Assembly: GCA_947379975.1 (NCBI GenBank) | Contig: CANCPF010000018.1 | Span: 1 to 41,356, forward strand | Origin: Methylophilaceae bacterium | Lineage (GTDB): Bacteria > Pseudomonadota > Gammaproteobacteria > Burkholderiales > Methylophilaceae | Direction: 5' to 3' | DNA length: 41,356 nucleotides | In this document: in pieces, positions 25,190-34,200 of the stretch | Layout of the letters: each line of letters opens with the position of its first letter | Numbering within the stretch: the first letter of the stretch is position 1 | The notes under the pieces: model-generated | What the model was told of the DNA's origin: nothing | The model's database searches: none | What the model saw: only the letters and a program-made list of their open reading frames with translations | Translations under genes and position numbers: made by a program

Positions 25190-25284
25190 CTGATTGCTTG
25201 TTATATCTTTATTCCCCAAATTGGGCTTTAAAACTACCATCTTAGAATTAAGGACAGTATTCCAAAAGCCATCATTGAGGTGGC
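25172..25284. repeat. 113-bp inverted-repeat structure
   Basis: GCCACCTCAAAGGATGGC (25172-25189) and GCCATCATTGAGGTGGC (25268-25284) are imperfect inverted copies: the 10 outer bases GCCACCTCAA match exactly and GATGGC/GCCATC match inside. The enclosed 78 bases include CCCAAATTGGG (about 25214-25224). Each arm also folds by itself. This could be a tiny mobile-element remnant or a paired-hairpin RNA; no target-site duplication was identified. Confidence 0.5.
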
Positions 25285-25464
25285 AATTAAATAATTTTCA
25301 GTATTATACTGCACCTGCTGTAAATATGCTGCATTTTGCCAAGCCATGTTACCGAGCCATATCGTCGAACTTAGTGTGGCAATTAGCAAAATCAAAAGGT
25401 TGTAATGCTAGGCGTCAATATGTTCGAATGCAAAACAGGCTATATCCAGTCATCCTGGTAGATT

Positions 25465-25938
25465 TTAACCTCTGATATTAGACTCAGCATCAAACTGCAT
25501 TAAATCTACCCGTGGTAGCGGTTGCCAGCCTTCTTTACGGTGCTCAGCAACGACATTAGTAAACACTCCGCCCCTGACGAAAAATTTTGCTGTAACCCGC
25601 ATAAATTTTGGATTAGTCACGGCAACTAGATCGTCTAGAATCCGATTCGTTACAGCCTCATGAAAACAACCTTCGTTTCTGAAAGAGACAATATAGAGTT
25701 TTAGACTTTTCAACTCTACACATTGCTGATCAGGAATGTAATCTAGGTAGATAACTGCAAAATCAGGCTGTCCTGTTTTAGGGCATAGGCAAGTGAATTC
25801 TGGAATCTCCATATGTATATGGAAATCGCGATTAGGATTTGGGTTTGGGAATGTTTCTAATGTTTTAGAAGGCTGAGCATTTAGATTGCCTAACAGGGTT
25901 ACGTTTTCGTGCAAAGTGTTGCTGGACATAATTGACAT
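25465..25938 (-). CDS. queF: NADPH-dependent 7-cyano-7-deazaguanine (preQ0) reductase QueF
   Basis: 157 residues, the short unimodular (type I) size. It reduces the nitrile of preQ0 to the amine preQ1 for queuosine in tRNA wobble positions. The catalytic block FTCLCPKTGQPDF contains C52 (thioimide nucleophile) and D59; the QueF motif ELKSLKLY (75-82) binds NADPH; NEGCFHEAV holds the conserved H93/E94 substrate contacts. T-fold relatives such as GTP cyclohydrolase I lack this combination. The ATG at 25938 is used; ATG at 25929 is an alternative, and neither has a good ribosome binding site. No preQ1 riboswitch was recognised upstream. Divergent from smc. Confidence 0.94.
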   Translation of the reverse strand: MSIMSSNTLHENVTLLGNLNAQPSKTLETFPNPNPNRDFHIHMEIPEFTCLCPKTGQPDFAVIYLDYIPDQQCVELKSLKLYIVSFRNEGCFHEAVTNRILDDLVAVTNPKFMRVTAKFFVRGGVFTNVVAEHRKEGWQPLPRVDLMQFDAESNIRG

Positions 25939-26051
25939 TCATATTAAAAATAATTTGGACTATTATAAATCTACTGTTGTAGAATTGAGTGAAAATATAA
26001 TAAATCTAATAAAAATACCATCAAAAACCGCTCTTAATTAAGACTATCTAT

Positions 26052-29000
26052 TTGCGCCTTACTCATTTAAAGCTTGCTGGTTTCAAATCGTTTGTTGACC
26101 CAACAACGTTACACATCCATGGCCAGCGTGTCGGTGTGGTTGGCCCGAATGGTTGCGGTAAATCCAATGTAATGGAATCAGTACGCTGGGTATTAGGCGA
26201 ATCTTCAGCCAAAGAAATGCGCGGCGACAGCATGGATGCGGTTATCTTCAATGGTTCTGGCAACCGAAAACCTATTTCGCGCGCCAGTGTAGAATTGGTC
26301 TTTGATAATAGCTTAGGCGGTGCATCTGGTGAATGGGCGCAGTATGCTGAAATATCAGTCAAGCGTATTATCGAGCGCGAAAAAGGTTCGACTTATTACA
26401 TCAATAATACGGTAGTACGCAGACGCGATGTTGCAGATTTATTTCTTGGTACCGGTTTAGGTGGTCGTGCTTATGCGATTATTGGCCAAAATACGATTAA
26501 TCGTATTGTTGAAGCTAAACCTGAAGAACTACGTATTTTTTTAGAAGAAGCTGCGGGTATCAGTAAGTATAAAGAGCGGCGACGCGAAACTGAGACCCGC
26601 CTACGTGATACGCGTGAAAATTTAATACGTGTTGAAGATATCCTTCGTGAGTTAGATAAGCAGATTTCCCGCTTACAATCTCAGGCGGTAGTTGCAGAAC
26701 ATTATCATCGCTTGCAAGCCGCACTCAACGTAACCAAAGGACAAGTTTGGCTTTTAAAGAAACGTGATGCCAGCATACTTTGGCAGAAGGCGCAGCATAA
26801 TGTAGATAAACTGGTGAATGAGCTAGAAGCACAAATGGCTAACTTACGCAGTTGTGAAAGTGCTCTAGAAAGGGCTAGGCAGCTAAACTTTAATGCAATA
26901 GAGTCTACGAATAAAGCGCAGGCCAGTTATTATGAAATTAATGCTGAAGTTTCAAATCTTGAAAATCAAGTAAAAAATACGGCCGATGCTAGAGAGCGCC
27001 TACAACTGCAGTTGCAGCAACTGAGTAGCCAACTTGAAAAAAATAGCCTGCAACACAACCAAACTAAAAATACATTATCTTCATCCCAGTCTGAATTAGA
27101 TGCGGCTAATGATGATTTCATTTTGGCTGAATCACTTGTAAAGCATGCCCGCGCTGATTTGCCTAATAAAGCACAGCAATTTCAAGACGAACTTGTTACC
27201 TTTAATACCTGCCAAGCGACGTTAATGAGCGCTGAACAAGCTCTTCGATTGGAGCAGGCAAATCTTGGTCACATACTGCGCACAGTTACTGAGACTAGCG
27301 ATCAGTTAAAGCGATTTGAGCATACCCTGACTAATATTCAACTACCGCCAGATGAAGCGATCAGGGAGAAAAAAGAACAACTTGTAGTCGCTGAAGCGTT
27401 AATTGCTGGCTTGGAATCGAACGTAGCCATATTGCATGAAAAGGAATTGTCGGTCAGCCTTGAGATTAAAACTTGTCGTGATTCGCATCAATCTCAACAG
27501 CGTGAGCTGAATATCATTGAGGCTGAAATTGCTTCCTTAACGAAAATTCAGCAATCTACCCGAACCACAGGCAATGAAGCGGCTGTAAATGCCTGGTTAA
27601 ATAACGCAGGTTTAGATAATAACGCCAGAATATGGCAGGCTATAACCATAAAAAAAGGCTGGGAAACTGCATTTGAGGCTATATTAGGCGCCAGGCTTAA
27701 TGCCATCATGGCAAATAACCAATTTAACGCTAGTAGCAGACCGCCAGCGGCCTTGAGCTTAGCGATGACTTCAGCGACTGAGCTTGTTAAGACACCAGCT
27801 GCAATTAGTCAGCAAGCGACGATGTTTGCCTTAATAGAAAAGCTGGTGCCTAGTTATGAGGCCGTACTGCAAGATTGGCTAGCAGGTGCTTTTTGGGTCG
27901 ATGATGTCGCAGATGTTGATGTTAGCTGTCAAAAGTTAAGCGACGGAGAGTGCTTGGTCAGCCGTCATGGTGACATCTACACTCGCCATAGCGTGACTTT
28001 CTTTGGTGAACAATCTCTATTGCACGGCGTGCTGGAAAGGCAAGCGCAATTAGATAAATTACAGTTGCAACTCCCTAATTTACAAGAGAATTGTGAACTT
28101 TCTGCAGTGCAGCTGGCTCAGTTAGAAAAAAACTTACATAACATACGTGCTGATCAGCAATCGTTATCAGTACAACTAAAAACCGCTACACAAAATACCC
28201 ACCAACTTAATTTAAATTTCCAGCAACTCCAGCAGCAACAATTAAGCGCCATACAAAGGCAAAAAACATTGCAGGCAGATTATGCGATATCCGCTGATAA
28301 GTTGTTGAAATTAAAAACTGAGGCAGAGCTTAAAGAGCAGTTAATTGCGGACTTATCTAAACAACTATTGTTATTACAAGCTAAAAAAATTAGCGCAGAA
28401 GCCAGTAAGAAAGAAATTGAATTAAGCTACAACGAGGCGCGAAATCAGTTACAGAAAATTGAGCATGCACACCAAGAAAAAAGCTTCAATATTAAATTAA
28501 AATCAAACAATATCAATGATTTAAATAATAAAATTAATCAGCTACTTGAGGAATTTTCCAGCTTAAAATTACGTGCTAGTGAACTAGAAGCCACATTATC
28601 TGCAACAAAAATGGAAGCCTTAAAAACCAATTTAGAAGCTGCACTCAATAATAAGCAGCAGCAAGAACAATCCCTAATTGCCGCACGCAATAATATGAGT
28701 GAATGTGAAGCGGCCTTACAGCAACAAGAGCGTGCTCGCATGCAGAATGAACAAAATCTACACCCATTGCGCGACAAATTAGAAGCCAGTAGATTGTCTG
28801 AACAAGAGTCGCGGCTATATTTTGAGCAATGCCAAGCGGAATTAATCGCCTCAAATATCAATGAATCTGCACTTGCCGAAGAGATTGATACGGCAAAGTC
28901 GGATAATTTAGATGCCAAATTGAAAGTAGCAGATCTAGAAAGAAAGCGGACTAAGCTTACGAATGATATTGAAGCCCTAGGTGCAGTTAATTTAGCGGCA

Positions 29001-29606
29001 ATTCAAGAGTTGCAAACCGAGCAAACCCGTAAAAACTATTTGGACAGCCAGTGTCGTGATTTAACTGAAGCTAGTGAAACACTAGAGGACGCGATACGCA
29101 AAATAGACCGCGAGACAAGAGGGCGCTTGCAGGCTACTTTTGATGAGGCTAACCGCCATTTTAATGAGCTCTTTATGACGCTTTTTGGTGGCGGCCAAGC
29201 ACGCTTAGAGTTGCTCGGAGAGGAAATTTTAGACACAGGCATGCAAGTATTTGCGCAGCCACCAGGTAAGAAAAATAGCACGATACATTTGTTATCCGGT
29301 GGTGAAAAGGCATTAACTGCGCTAGCCTTAGTCTTCGCATTGTTTAGATTAAATCCTGCACCATTTTGCTTGATGGATGAGGTTGATGCGCCGCTAGATG
29401 ACAGTAACACCGAACGGTTTTGTACAATGGTGAAAAAAATGTCTGAAAAAACACAGTTTTTATATGTAAGTCATAATAAAATAACGATGGAAATGGCGCA
29501 GCAATTGATAGGTGTTACTATGCAAGAATCTGGAGTATCACGAATTGTTGATGTTGATATGGCAGCCGCCGTGAGAATGGCTGAGGAGCCGTTGGCGAGT
29601 TCTTAA
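26052..29606 (+). CDS. smc: Chromosome segregation ATPase SMC
   Basis: 1184 residues, normal for bacterial SMC. It condenses and segregates chromosomes as a dimer with ScpAB. Head: MRLTHLKLAGFKSF start, Walker A GPNGCGKSN (31-39); long coiled coil rich in Q/E/K (about 165-500); hinge (about 505-665) with AWLNNAGLDNNARIWQAI; returning coiled coil (about 665-1010); C-terminal head with signature LLSGGEKALTALALVFALF and Walker B FCLMDEVDAPLDDSN. The TTG at 26052 is chosen because it begins exactly the conserved N-terminus; no strong ribosome binding site precedes it. First of smc-zipA-ligA, an order common in betaproteobacteria. Confidence 0.96.
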   Translation: MRLTHLKLAGFKSFVDPTTLHIHGQRVGVVGPNGCGKSNVMESVRWVLGESSAKEMRGDSMDAVIFNGSGNRKPISRASVELVFDNSLGGASGEWAQYAEISVKRIIEREKGSTYYINNTVVRRRDVADLFLGTGLGGRAYAIIGQNTINRIVEAKPEELRIFLEEAAGISKYKERRRETETRLRDTRENLIRVEDILRELDKQISRLQSQAVVAEHYHRLQAALNVTKGQVWLLKKRDASILWQKAQHNVDKLVNELEAQMANLRSCESALERARQLNFNAIESTNKAQASYYEINAEVSNLENQVKNTADARERLQLQLQQLSSQLEKNSLQHNQTKNTLSSSQSELDAANDDFILAESLVKHARADLPNKAQQFQDELVTFNTCQATLMSAEQALRLEQANLGHILRTVTETSDQLKRFEHTLTNIQLPPDEAIREKKEQLVVAEALIAGLESNVAILHEKELSVSLEIKTCRDSHQSQQRELNIIEAEIASLTKIQQSTRTTGNEAAVNAWLNNAGLDNNARIWQAITIKKGWETAFEAILGARLNAIMANNQFNASSRPPAALSLAMTSATELVKTPAAISQQATMFALIEKLVPSYEAVLQDWLAGAFWVDDVADVDVSCQKLSDGECLVSRHGDIYTRHSVTFFGEQSLLHGVLERQAQLDKLQLQLPNLQENCELSAVQLAQLEKNLHNIRADQQSLSVQLKTATQNTHQLNLNFQQLQQQQLSAIQRQKTLQADYAISADKLLKLKTEAELKEQLIADLSKQLLLLQAKKISAEASKKEIELSYNEARNQLQKIEHAHQEKSFNIKLKSNNINDLNNKINQLLEEFSSLKLRASELEATLSATKMEALKTNLEAALNNKQQQEQSLIAARNNMSECEAALQQQERARMQNEQNLHPLRDKLEASRLSEQESRLYFEQCQAELIASNINESALAEEIDTAKSDNLDAKLKVADLERKRTKLTNDIEALGAVNLAAIQELQTEQTRKNYLDSQCRDLTEASETLEDAIRKIDRETRGRLQATFDEANRHFNELFMTLFGGGQARLELLGEEILDTGMQVFAQPPGKKNSTIHLLSGGEKALTALALVFALFRLNPAPFCLMDEVDAPLDDSNTERFCTMVKKMSEKTQFLYVSHNKITMEMAQQLIGVTMQESGVSRIVDVDMAAAVRMAEEPLASS

Positions 29607-29675
29607 AGACAGTCAGTTAAATGGTTCTCAGCTGAATAAAAAATGGATGAAAATTATGGTTGAAAGTTTAGCGTA

Positions 29676-31211
29676 ATGAATGATTTGCAAATAATGTTAA
29701 TAGGGATTGGTGCGTTAATTATAGTTGCCGTAATCATTCTAAATTGGATGCAGGAAAGACGCTTCCACAAACAAATTGAGCGTAGCTTTTCCCCATTAGA
29801 AAGTGATGCCCTCATTGATGACCCAAAAATTGATGTGTCGCAGTTGGAGGCGGAAGCGCTTGATATTAATGACGCATCAGGAAAAATGATTGAGCCGGTG
29901 TTGAGTCAGGGTAATGTTGATAATTTTGAATTTAATCAATCAAAAGTAGATGTTTATGCCGATGATTTAATTCAAAATCAACCGTATTCTGAAGAAGAAA
30001 ATCCAGCGAACGATATTCCATCTACAACGAAACATTCACAACAAACGACAGTAATTGCAGGACATTTATTTGCAGAACCGTCAGAGATAGAAGCTAATCT
30101 AACAGATACTGCTGAATTAGCAACTAGCGAAATCTCAGCTAACCCTGAAGTTATATCAGCGAAACATGATGACATTAAAGCAATCTTTAATGAGGCATTT
30201 AGCCAAAACAACAAAACTGCTACAGTTCAGCAAAGTGAACTTACTGAATCGGAAAATACGGCAACGATAAATTCAGAAGGTGACCAAAACTCGAGTTCGT
30301 CTGACATGCCTATACATGAAATTAAGTTAGCGGCCATGCTAGACCCGAAAATGGACTTAACCGCAGTACTTTCTTTTTCAGCAGAAACGACAGTCAGCAA
30401 TTTAAATAATCAGTTAAATGGTCTATTTGATGACTTTGATAAACCGGTTTTCCTGCATGTGTTAACTTCCGAGCCAAATCAGCAATGGATTCTATTGAAA
30501 GAGGCTGGGCCTAAGCAAACAATTGCCATGATTAGTTGCAGTTTGCAGCTAGCGGATCGTGCCGGTGCAGTGTCAAGTAATGTACTGAATCGCTTCAAAT
30601 TGGTTGTAGAAAACCTAAACACGGCTATTAATGCGGCGATTGAGTGGCAAGATTTAGAAGGTTCAGACGGTAATGATGTTGCGGCGACAATTGCAACTGC
30701 CAATGCACTTGATGCATTTTGTCTAGAGGTAGATAAAACCATAGGTATTCATTTGATCAATGGCGTAAATGGCGCATTTACCGGCACAAAATTAAAAGGC
30801 CTCGCTGAAGCGCAAGGCTTGACTCTAGCTGCAGACGGTACTTTCAAGCGTTTTGATGATGCTGAAAAGCAGCCCTTAGATACACAAAAGCCACGCTTAT
30901 CATTCGTTATGTTTAATCGCGATAATAATGCGTTCAGTCCGGAAATGCTCAGAAATTCCGTAGTAAAAGGCATTACTTTTCAACTAGATATTACGCATGT
31001 GAAACAAAGCGCTGAAGCTTTTACGCAAATGGTACAAGTGGCAAAACAGATGGAAACCGGCTTAAACGCTTTATTAGTTGATGATAATAATAAAGCATTA
31101 ACTGACGCTCAAATAGAAAAAATACGCCATCAATTAAAAGCCATACACGCCACGATGGTGGCTCACGGTATTATTCCTGGGTCTGATAGCGCACTAAGAT
31201 TGTTTTCTTGA
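29676..31211 (+). CDS. zipA: Cell division protein ZipA
   Basis: 511 residues, longer than E. coli ZipA (328) because of an extended linker. N-terminal TM helix IMLIGIGALIIVAVIILNWM (6-25) followed by basic QERRFHKQ, then an acidic, low-complexity linker of about 190 residues (30-215) rich in D/E/N/S. The middle and C-terminal region (about 220-505) includes the ZipA FtsZ-binding domain, seen in RLSFVMFNRDNNAFSPEMLRNSVVKGITFQLDITHV and the final helix KIRHQLKAIHATMVAHGIIPGS. ZipA tethers FtsZ to the membrane at the division site. The gene sits between smc and ligA, the expected betaproteobacterial place; the residue-level match is weaker than the context. Confidence 0.82.
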   Translation: MNDLQIMLIGIGALIIVAVIILNWMQERRFHKQIERSFSPLESDALIDDPKIDVSQLEAEALDINDASGKMIEPVLSQGNVDNFEFNQSKVDVYADDLIQNQPYSEEENPANDIPSTTKHSQQTTVIAGHLFAEPSEIEANLTDTAELATSEISANPEVISAKHDDIKAIFNEAFSQNNKTATVQQSELTESENTATINSEGDQNSSSSDMPIHEIKLAAMLDPKMDLTAVLSFSAETTVSNLNNQLNGLFDDFDKPVFLHVLTSEPNQQWILLKEAGPKQTIAMISCSLQLADRAGAVSSNVLNRFKLVVENLNTAINAAIEWQDLEGSDGNDVAATIATANALDAFCLEVDKTIGIHLINGVNGAFTGTKLKGLAEAQGLTLAADGTFKRFDDAEKQPLDTQKPRLSFVMFNRDNNAFSPEMLRNSVVKGITFQLDITHVKQSAEAFTQMVQVAKQMETGLNALLVDDNNKALTDAQIEKIRHQLKAIHATMVAHGIIPGSDSALRLFS

Positions 31212-31250
31212 ATATTTTCTTAATTCAGTTTGTTCAATAGAGAAAATAAC

Positions 31251-33266
31251 ATGGGCCATCTTGACGACAACGCTTATCAGCACATAGTCAAATTGCGTAC
31301 ACTGATTGCGCGTTATGACTATGAATATTATGGGCTTGATGCACCATCAGTACCTGATAGTGAATACGACCGGATTTATCGTGAGTTACAAAATTTAGAA
31401 ACTCAATATCCTGAGCTCATTACAGCAGATTCACCCACGCAGCGTGTCAGCGGTTCTGCCATCAATGCCTTCAATAGCATTACGCATAGACAAGCAATGC
31501 TGTCACTAAATAATGTCTTTGAGGACGATGAATTAGAAGCGTTTGATAAGCGCATACGTGAAGCTTTAGGCCAGCAAAATATTGCGTATGCGGTTGAGCC
31601 AAAATTTGATGGCTTAGCCATCACGTTAACTTATGAAAATGGCATATTCACCCAAGGCGCCACTCGTGGCGATGGATATACTGGCGAAGATGTGACACAT
31701 AATTTACGCACCTTGCGTGGTATTCCTATGCGATTGTCATGTAAAAATCCTCCGCAATTACTAGAAGTACGTGGCGAAGTATTAATGTTTAAACGTGATT
31801 TCGATAAGCTTAATAAGGCGCAGTTGGCAAAAGGTGATAAGTTATTCGCTAATCCCCGTAATGCTGCGGCAGGCAGTCTGCGCCAGTTAGACGCAAAAAT
31901 TACCGCCACTCGACCTTTGAGTTTTTTTGCTTATGGTCTAGGTGCAGCAGAAGGTGTGCCTAGCTTAAATAGTCATAGTGAGGCGATGGATTATCTGGCT
32001 GATCTATGCTTACCTGTAAGTAAAGAGCGCAGCGTCGTCAATGGTCTAGCCGGCTTACTTGAATATTACAAAAAAATTGGCGTAGCACGAGAACAGCTAC
32101 CTTTTGATATTGACGGCGTAGTTTATAAAGTCAATCAGTTCAAGCAGCAAGACGAACTAGGCTTTGTATCTAGAGCACCACGCTGGGCGATAGCGCATAA
32201 ATTTCCTGCGCAAGAGGCCTTAACGATTGTAGAAGATATTACCGTGCAAGTTGGGCGTACCGGTGCAATTACACCAGTCGCTCGGTTAAAACCTGTGTTT
32301 GTTGGCGGCGTTACAGTCACTAATGCAACGCTACATAACGAGGATGAAGTTCGCCGCAAAGATGTGCATATTGGCGATACCGTTAGTGTGCGCAGAGCTG
32401 GTGATGTGATTCCAGAAGTAGTGAATGTGTTACTAGAAAAACGCCCTGCGGCGGCACGTCGATTTGAAATGCCTAGCGTTTGCCCTGAATGTGGTTCACA
32501 TATATTAAAACAGGCGGATGAAGCCATAGCCCGCTGCACAGGCGGTTTATTCTGCCCGGCACAGCGCAAGCAAGCGATTACGCATTATGCCTCACGTCGC
32601 GCTATGGATATTGAAGGTTTAGGTGAGAAACTGGCTGATCAGCTAGTCGAGGCAAATTTGGTACATACGCTGGCGGATATCTATAAACTGGATTTATCCT
32701 CGCTAAGTGGCTTAGATCGCATGGCGACAAAGTCCGCACAAAATATTTTAGATGCATTACAAAATAGTAAAACAACAACACTGGCACGTTTTATCTATGC
32801 GCTGGGCATGCGTAACGTTGGTGAAGCTACTGCTAAAGATTTAGCTAAACATTTCGGCAATTTAGCAGCACTAATGCAGGCTAATTTAGAAGACTTGCGT
32901 GCGGTAAATGATGTAGGCCCTGTAGTTGCGGAATCAATAACGAATTTTTTCGGCGAAGCACACAACCAAATTGTCATCAATGCACTACTTGCAGCCGGCA
33001 TTCATTGGCCAGAAAACGAAGGTAAGCAGGCCGCAACCGGTAATTTTATTGGTAAAACCTTTGTACTCACAGGTACTTTACCGAATTTGTCGCGTGATAA
33101 TGCCAAAGAGATGATAGAAAATGCTGGCGGAAAAGTGAGTGGCAGTGTTTCTAAAAAAACAGATTTTGTGGTTGCTGGTTCTGATGCGGGCAGTAAATTA
33201 GATAAGGCTCAAGAGTTAGGTTTAATGATACTAGACGAAGCTGCCTTAATTGAATTACTTGCCTAA
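31251..33266 (+). CDS. ligA: NAD-dependent DNA ligase LigA
   Basis: 671 residues from the ATG at 31251, with AGAGAA just upstream; an in-frame TTG at 31230 adds seven residues but has no ribosome binding site. LigA seals nicks in replication and repair using NAD. Domain Ia has YYGLDAPSVPDSEYD; the adenylation site is EPKFDGLAITL with K118. The OB fold contains PVARLKPVFVGGVTVTNATLHNEDE; the zinc finger is CPECGSHILKQADEAIARC with CPAQRK (four Cys); HhH motifs span about 470-575; a BRCT domain (about 590-671) starts FIGKTFVLTGTLPNLSRDNAKEMIE. All domains are present and full length. Confidence 0.96.
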   Translation: MGHLDDNAYQHIVKLRTLIARYDYEYYGLDAPSVPDSEYDRIYRELQNLETQYPELITADSPTQRVSGSAINAFNSITHRQAMLSLNNVFEDDELEAFDKRIREALGQQNIAYAVEPKFDGLAITLTYENGIFTQGATRGDGYTGEDVTHNLRTLRGIPMRLSCKNPPQLLEVRGEVLMFKRDFDKLNKAQLAKGDKLFANPRNAAAGSLRQLDAKITATRPLSFFAYGLGAAEGVPSLNSHSEAMDYLADLCLPVSKERSVVNGLAGLLEYYKKIGVAREQLPFDIDGVVYKVNQFKQQDELGFVSRAPRWAIAHKFPAQEALTIVEDITVQVGRTGAITPVARLKPVFVGGVTVTNATLHNEDEVRRKDVHIGDTVSVRRAGDVIPEVVNVLLEKRPAAARRFEMPSVCPECGSHILKQADEAIARCTGGLFCPAQRKQAITHYASRRAMDIEGLGEKLADQLVEANLVHTLADIYKLDLSSLSGLDRMATKSAQNILDALQNSKTTTLARFIYALGMRNVGEATAKDLAKHFGNLAALMQANLEDLRAVNDVGPVVAESITNFFGEAHNQIVINALLAAGIHWPENEGKQAATGNFIGKTFVLTGTLPNLSRDNAKEMIENAGGKVSGSVSKKTDFVVAGSDAGSKLDKAQELGLMILDEAALIELLA

Positions 33267-33306
33267 TTTCTCATCTAAACACCCATTTTGAATAATAAAA
33301 ATCGTA

Positions 33307-34122
33307 ATGAATAATCAAAACTGCAATCAATACATGAATTCATTGATTGATATTGCCAAGGCGGCTGGCGCAGCTATTATGCAAGTCTACGCAACTGATT
33401 TTAGTGTAGAAAAGAAAGACGATAACTCGCCACTAACGCAGGCTGATTTGGCCGCGCACTACGTGATTATTAATGCGTTAAGAGTACTCACGCCAAATAT
33501 TCCAGTGTTATCAGAAGAGTCTGAAAATATAGATTATGAAATTCGTAAAGAATGGCAACAATACTGGCTGATAGACCCATTAGATGGCACGCGTGAATTT
33601 GTAAAGCGTAACGGAGAGTTTACAGTCAATATTGCCTTAATCGATGGTCAGCAATCAGTATTAGGCGTGGTATATGCGCCAGTCACAGAGCTGCTGTATT
33701 TTGCCAGTTTAGCGCACGGTGCTTTTAAGCAAGAAGCCAATAAGCCTGCCGTACAAATTCATACTAAACGATTAGATGTAAGTAAGCCGATCGTGGCTGG
33801 CAGTCGTTCTCACTCAGATGAAAAAATGCAAAGATTCATGTGGAGTATTGAAGAAAAGCTTGGCGTAAAGGCTGAACTTATTAGCATGGGCAGCTCTCTT
33901 AAAATTTGCTTAATCGCAGAGGGCGTGGCGGATGTTTATCCTAGATTAGGCCCAACGTCAGAATGGGATACCGCCGCTGCGCACTGCGTGTTAACTGAGG
34001 CCGGCGGTGATATTGTCGATGAGGCGGGATTAACCTTGCGCTATAACAGCAAACGTTCTTTATTAAACCCATATTTTTTCGCCAAAAGTTCAGGCGATAT
34101 TAATTGGGCTAGTTATTTGTAA
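33307..34122 (+). CDS. cysQ: 3'(2'),5'-bisphosphate nucleotidase CysQ
   Basis: 271 residues. Magnesium-dependent, lithium-sensitive phosphatase of the inositol monophosphatase fold that hydrolyses 3'-phosphoadenosine 5'-phosphate (pAp), by-product of sulfate assimilation and acyl-carrier-protein turnover. Metal-site residues appear in PVLSEESE, WLIDPLDGTREFVKRNGEF (the D-P-L-D-G-T block) and TSEWDTAAAHCVLTEAGG. The R-E-F-x-x-x-N-G-E-F-T-V-N-I-A wording separates CysQ from plain inositol monophosphatase (SuhB). An in-frame ATG at 33334 is an alternative start. It follows ligA by 40 bases on the same strand; no sulfate-reduction genes are nearby. Confidence 0.92.
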   Translation: MNNQNCNQYMNSLIDIAKAAGAAIMQVYATDFSVEKKDDNSPLTQADLAAHYVIINALRVLTPNIPVLSEESENIDYEIRKEWQQYWLIDPLDGTREFVKRNGEFTVNIALIDGQQSVLGVVYAPVTELLYFASLAHGAFKQEANKPAVQIHTKRLDVSKPIVAGSRSHSDEKMQRFMWSIEEKLGVKAELISMGSSLKICLIAEGVADVYPRLGPTSEWDTAAAHCVLTEAGGDIVDEAGLTLRYNSKRSLLNPYFFAKSSGDINWASYL

Positions 34123-34200
34123 TATCTCATAAATATTAGCCAAAAATTTGATCCATAAATCGTACAAAAATACCTAATAACTATTAGAAAGAGAATTAAA

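Larger units (their letters stand above)
24975..25464. other. Gene-free region between the J-like gene and queF
   Basis: 490 bases with no convincing gene. It holds the leader hairpin of the J-like gene (25003-25041), a strong minus-strand terminator (25163-25189), and a matching inverted copy of the terminator stem at 25268-25284. A TTTGGC, 16-base, GATAAT promoter-like sequence on the minus strand (about 25060-25090) may serve the J-like gene. Between 25285 and the queF stop no further structure was recognised. Confidence 0.5.

Noticed and set aside
25194..25475. 93-residue plus-strand open frame between the J-like gene and queF
   Set aside because: Starts inside the inverted-repeat structure, overlaps the queF 3' end, has no ribosome binding site and no recognisable domain.
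25939..26051. preQ1 riboswitch upstream of queF
   Set aside because: The short H-type pseudoknot pattern could not be found; only a small TCTAC/GTAGA dyad (25970-25983) is visible, which does not fit.
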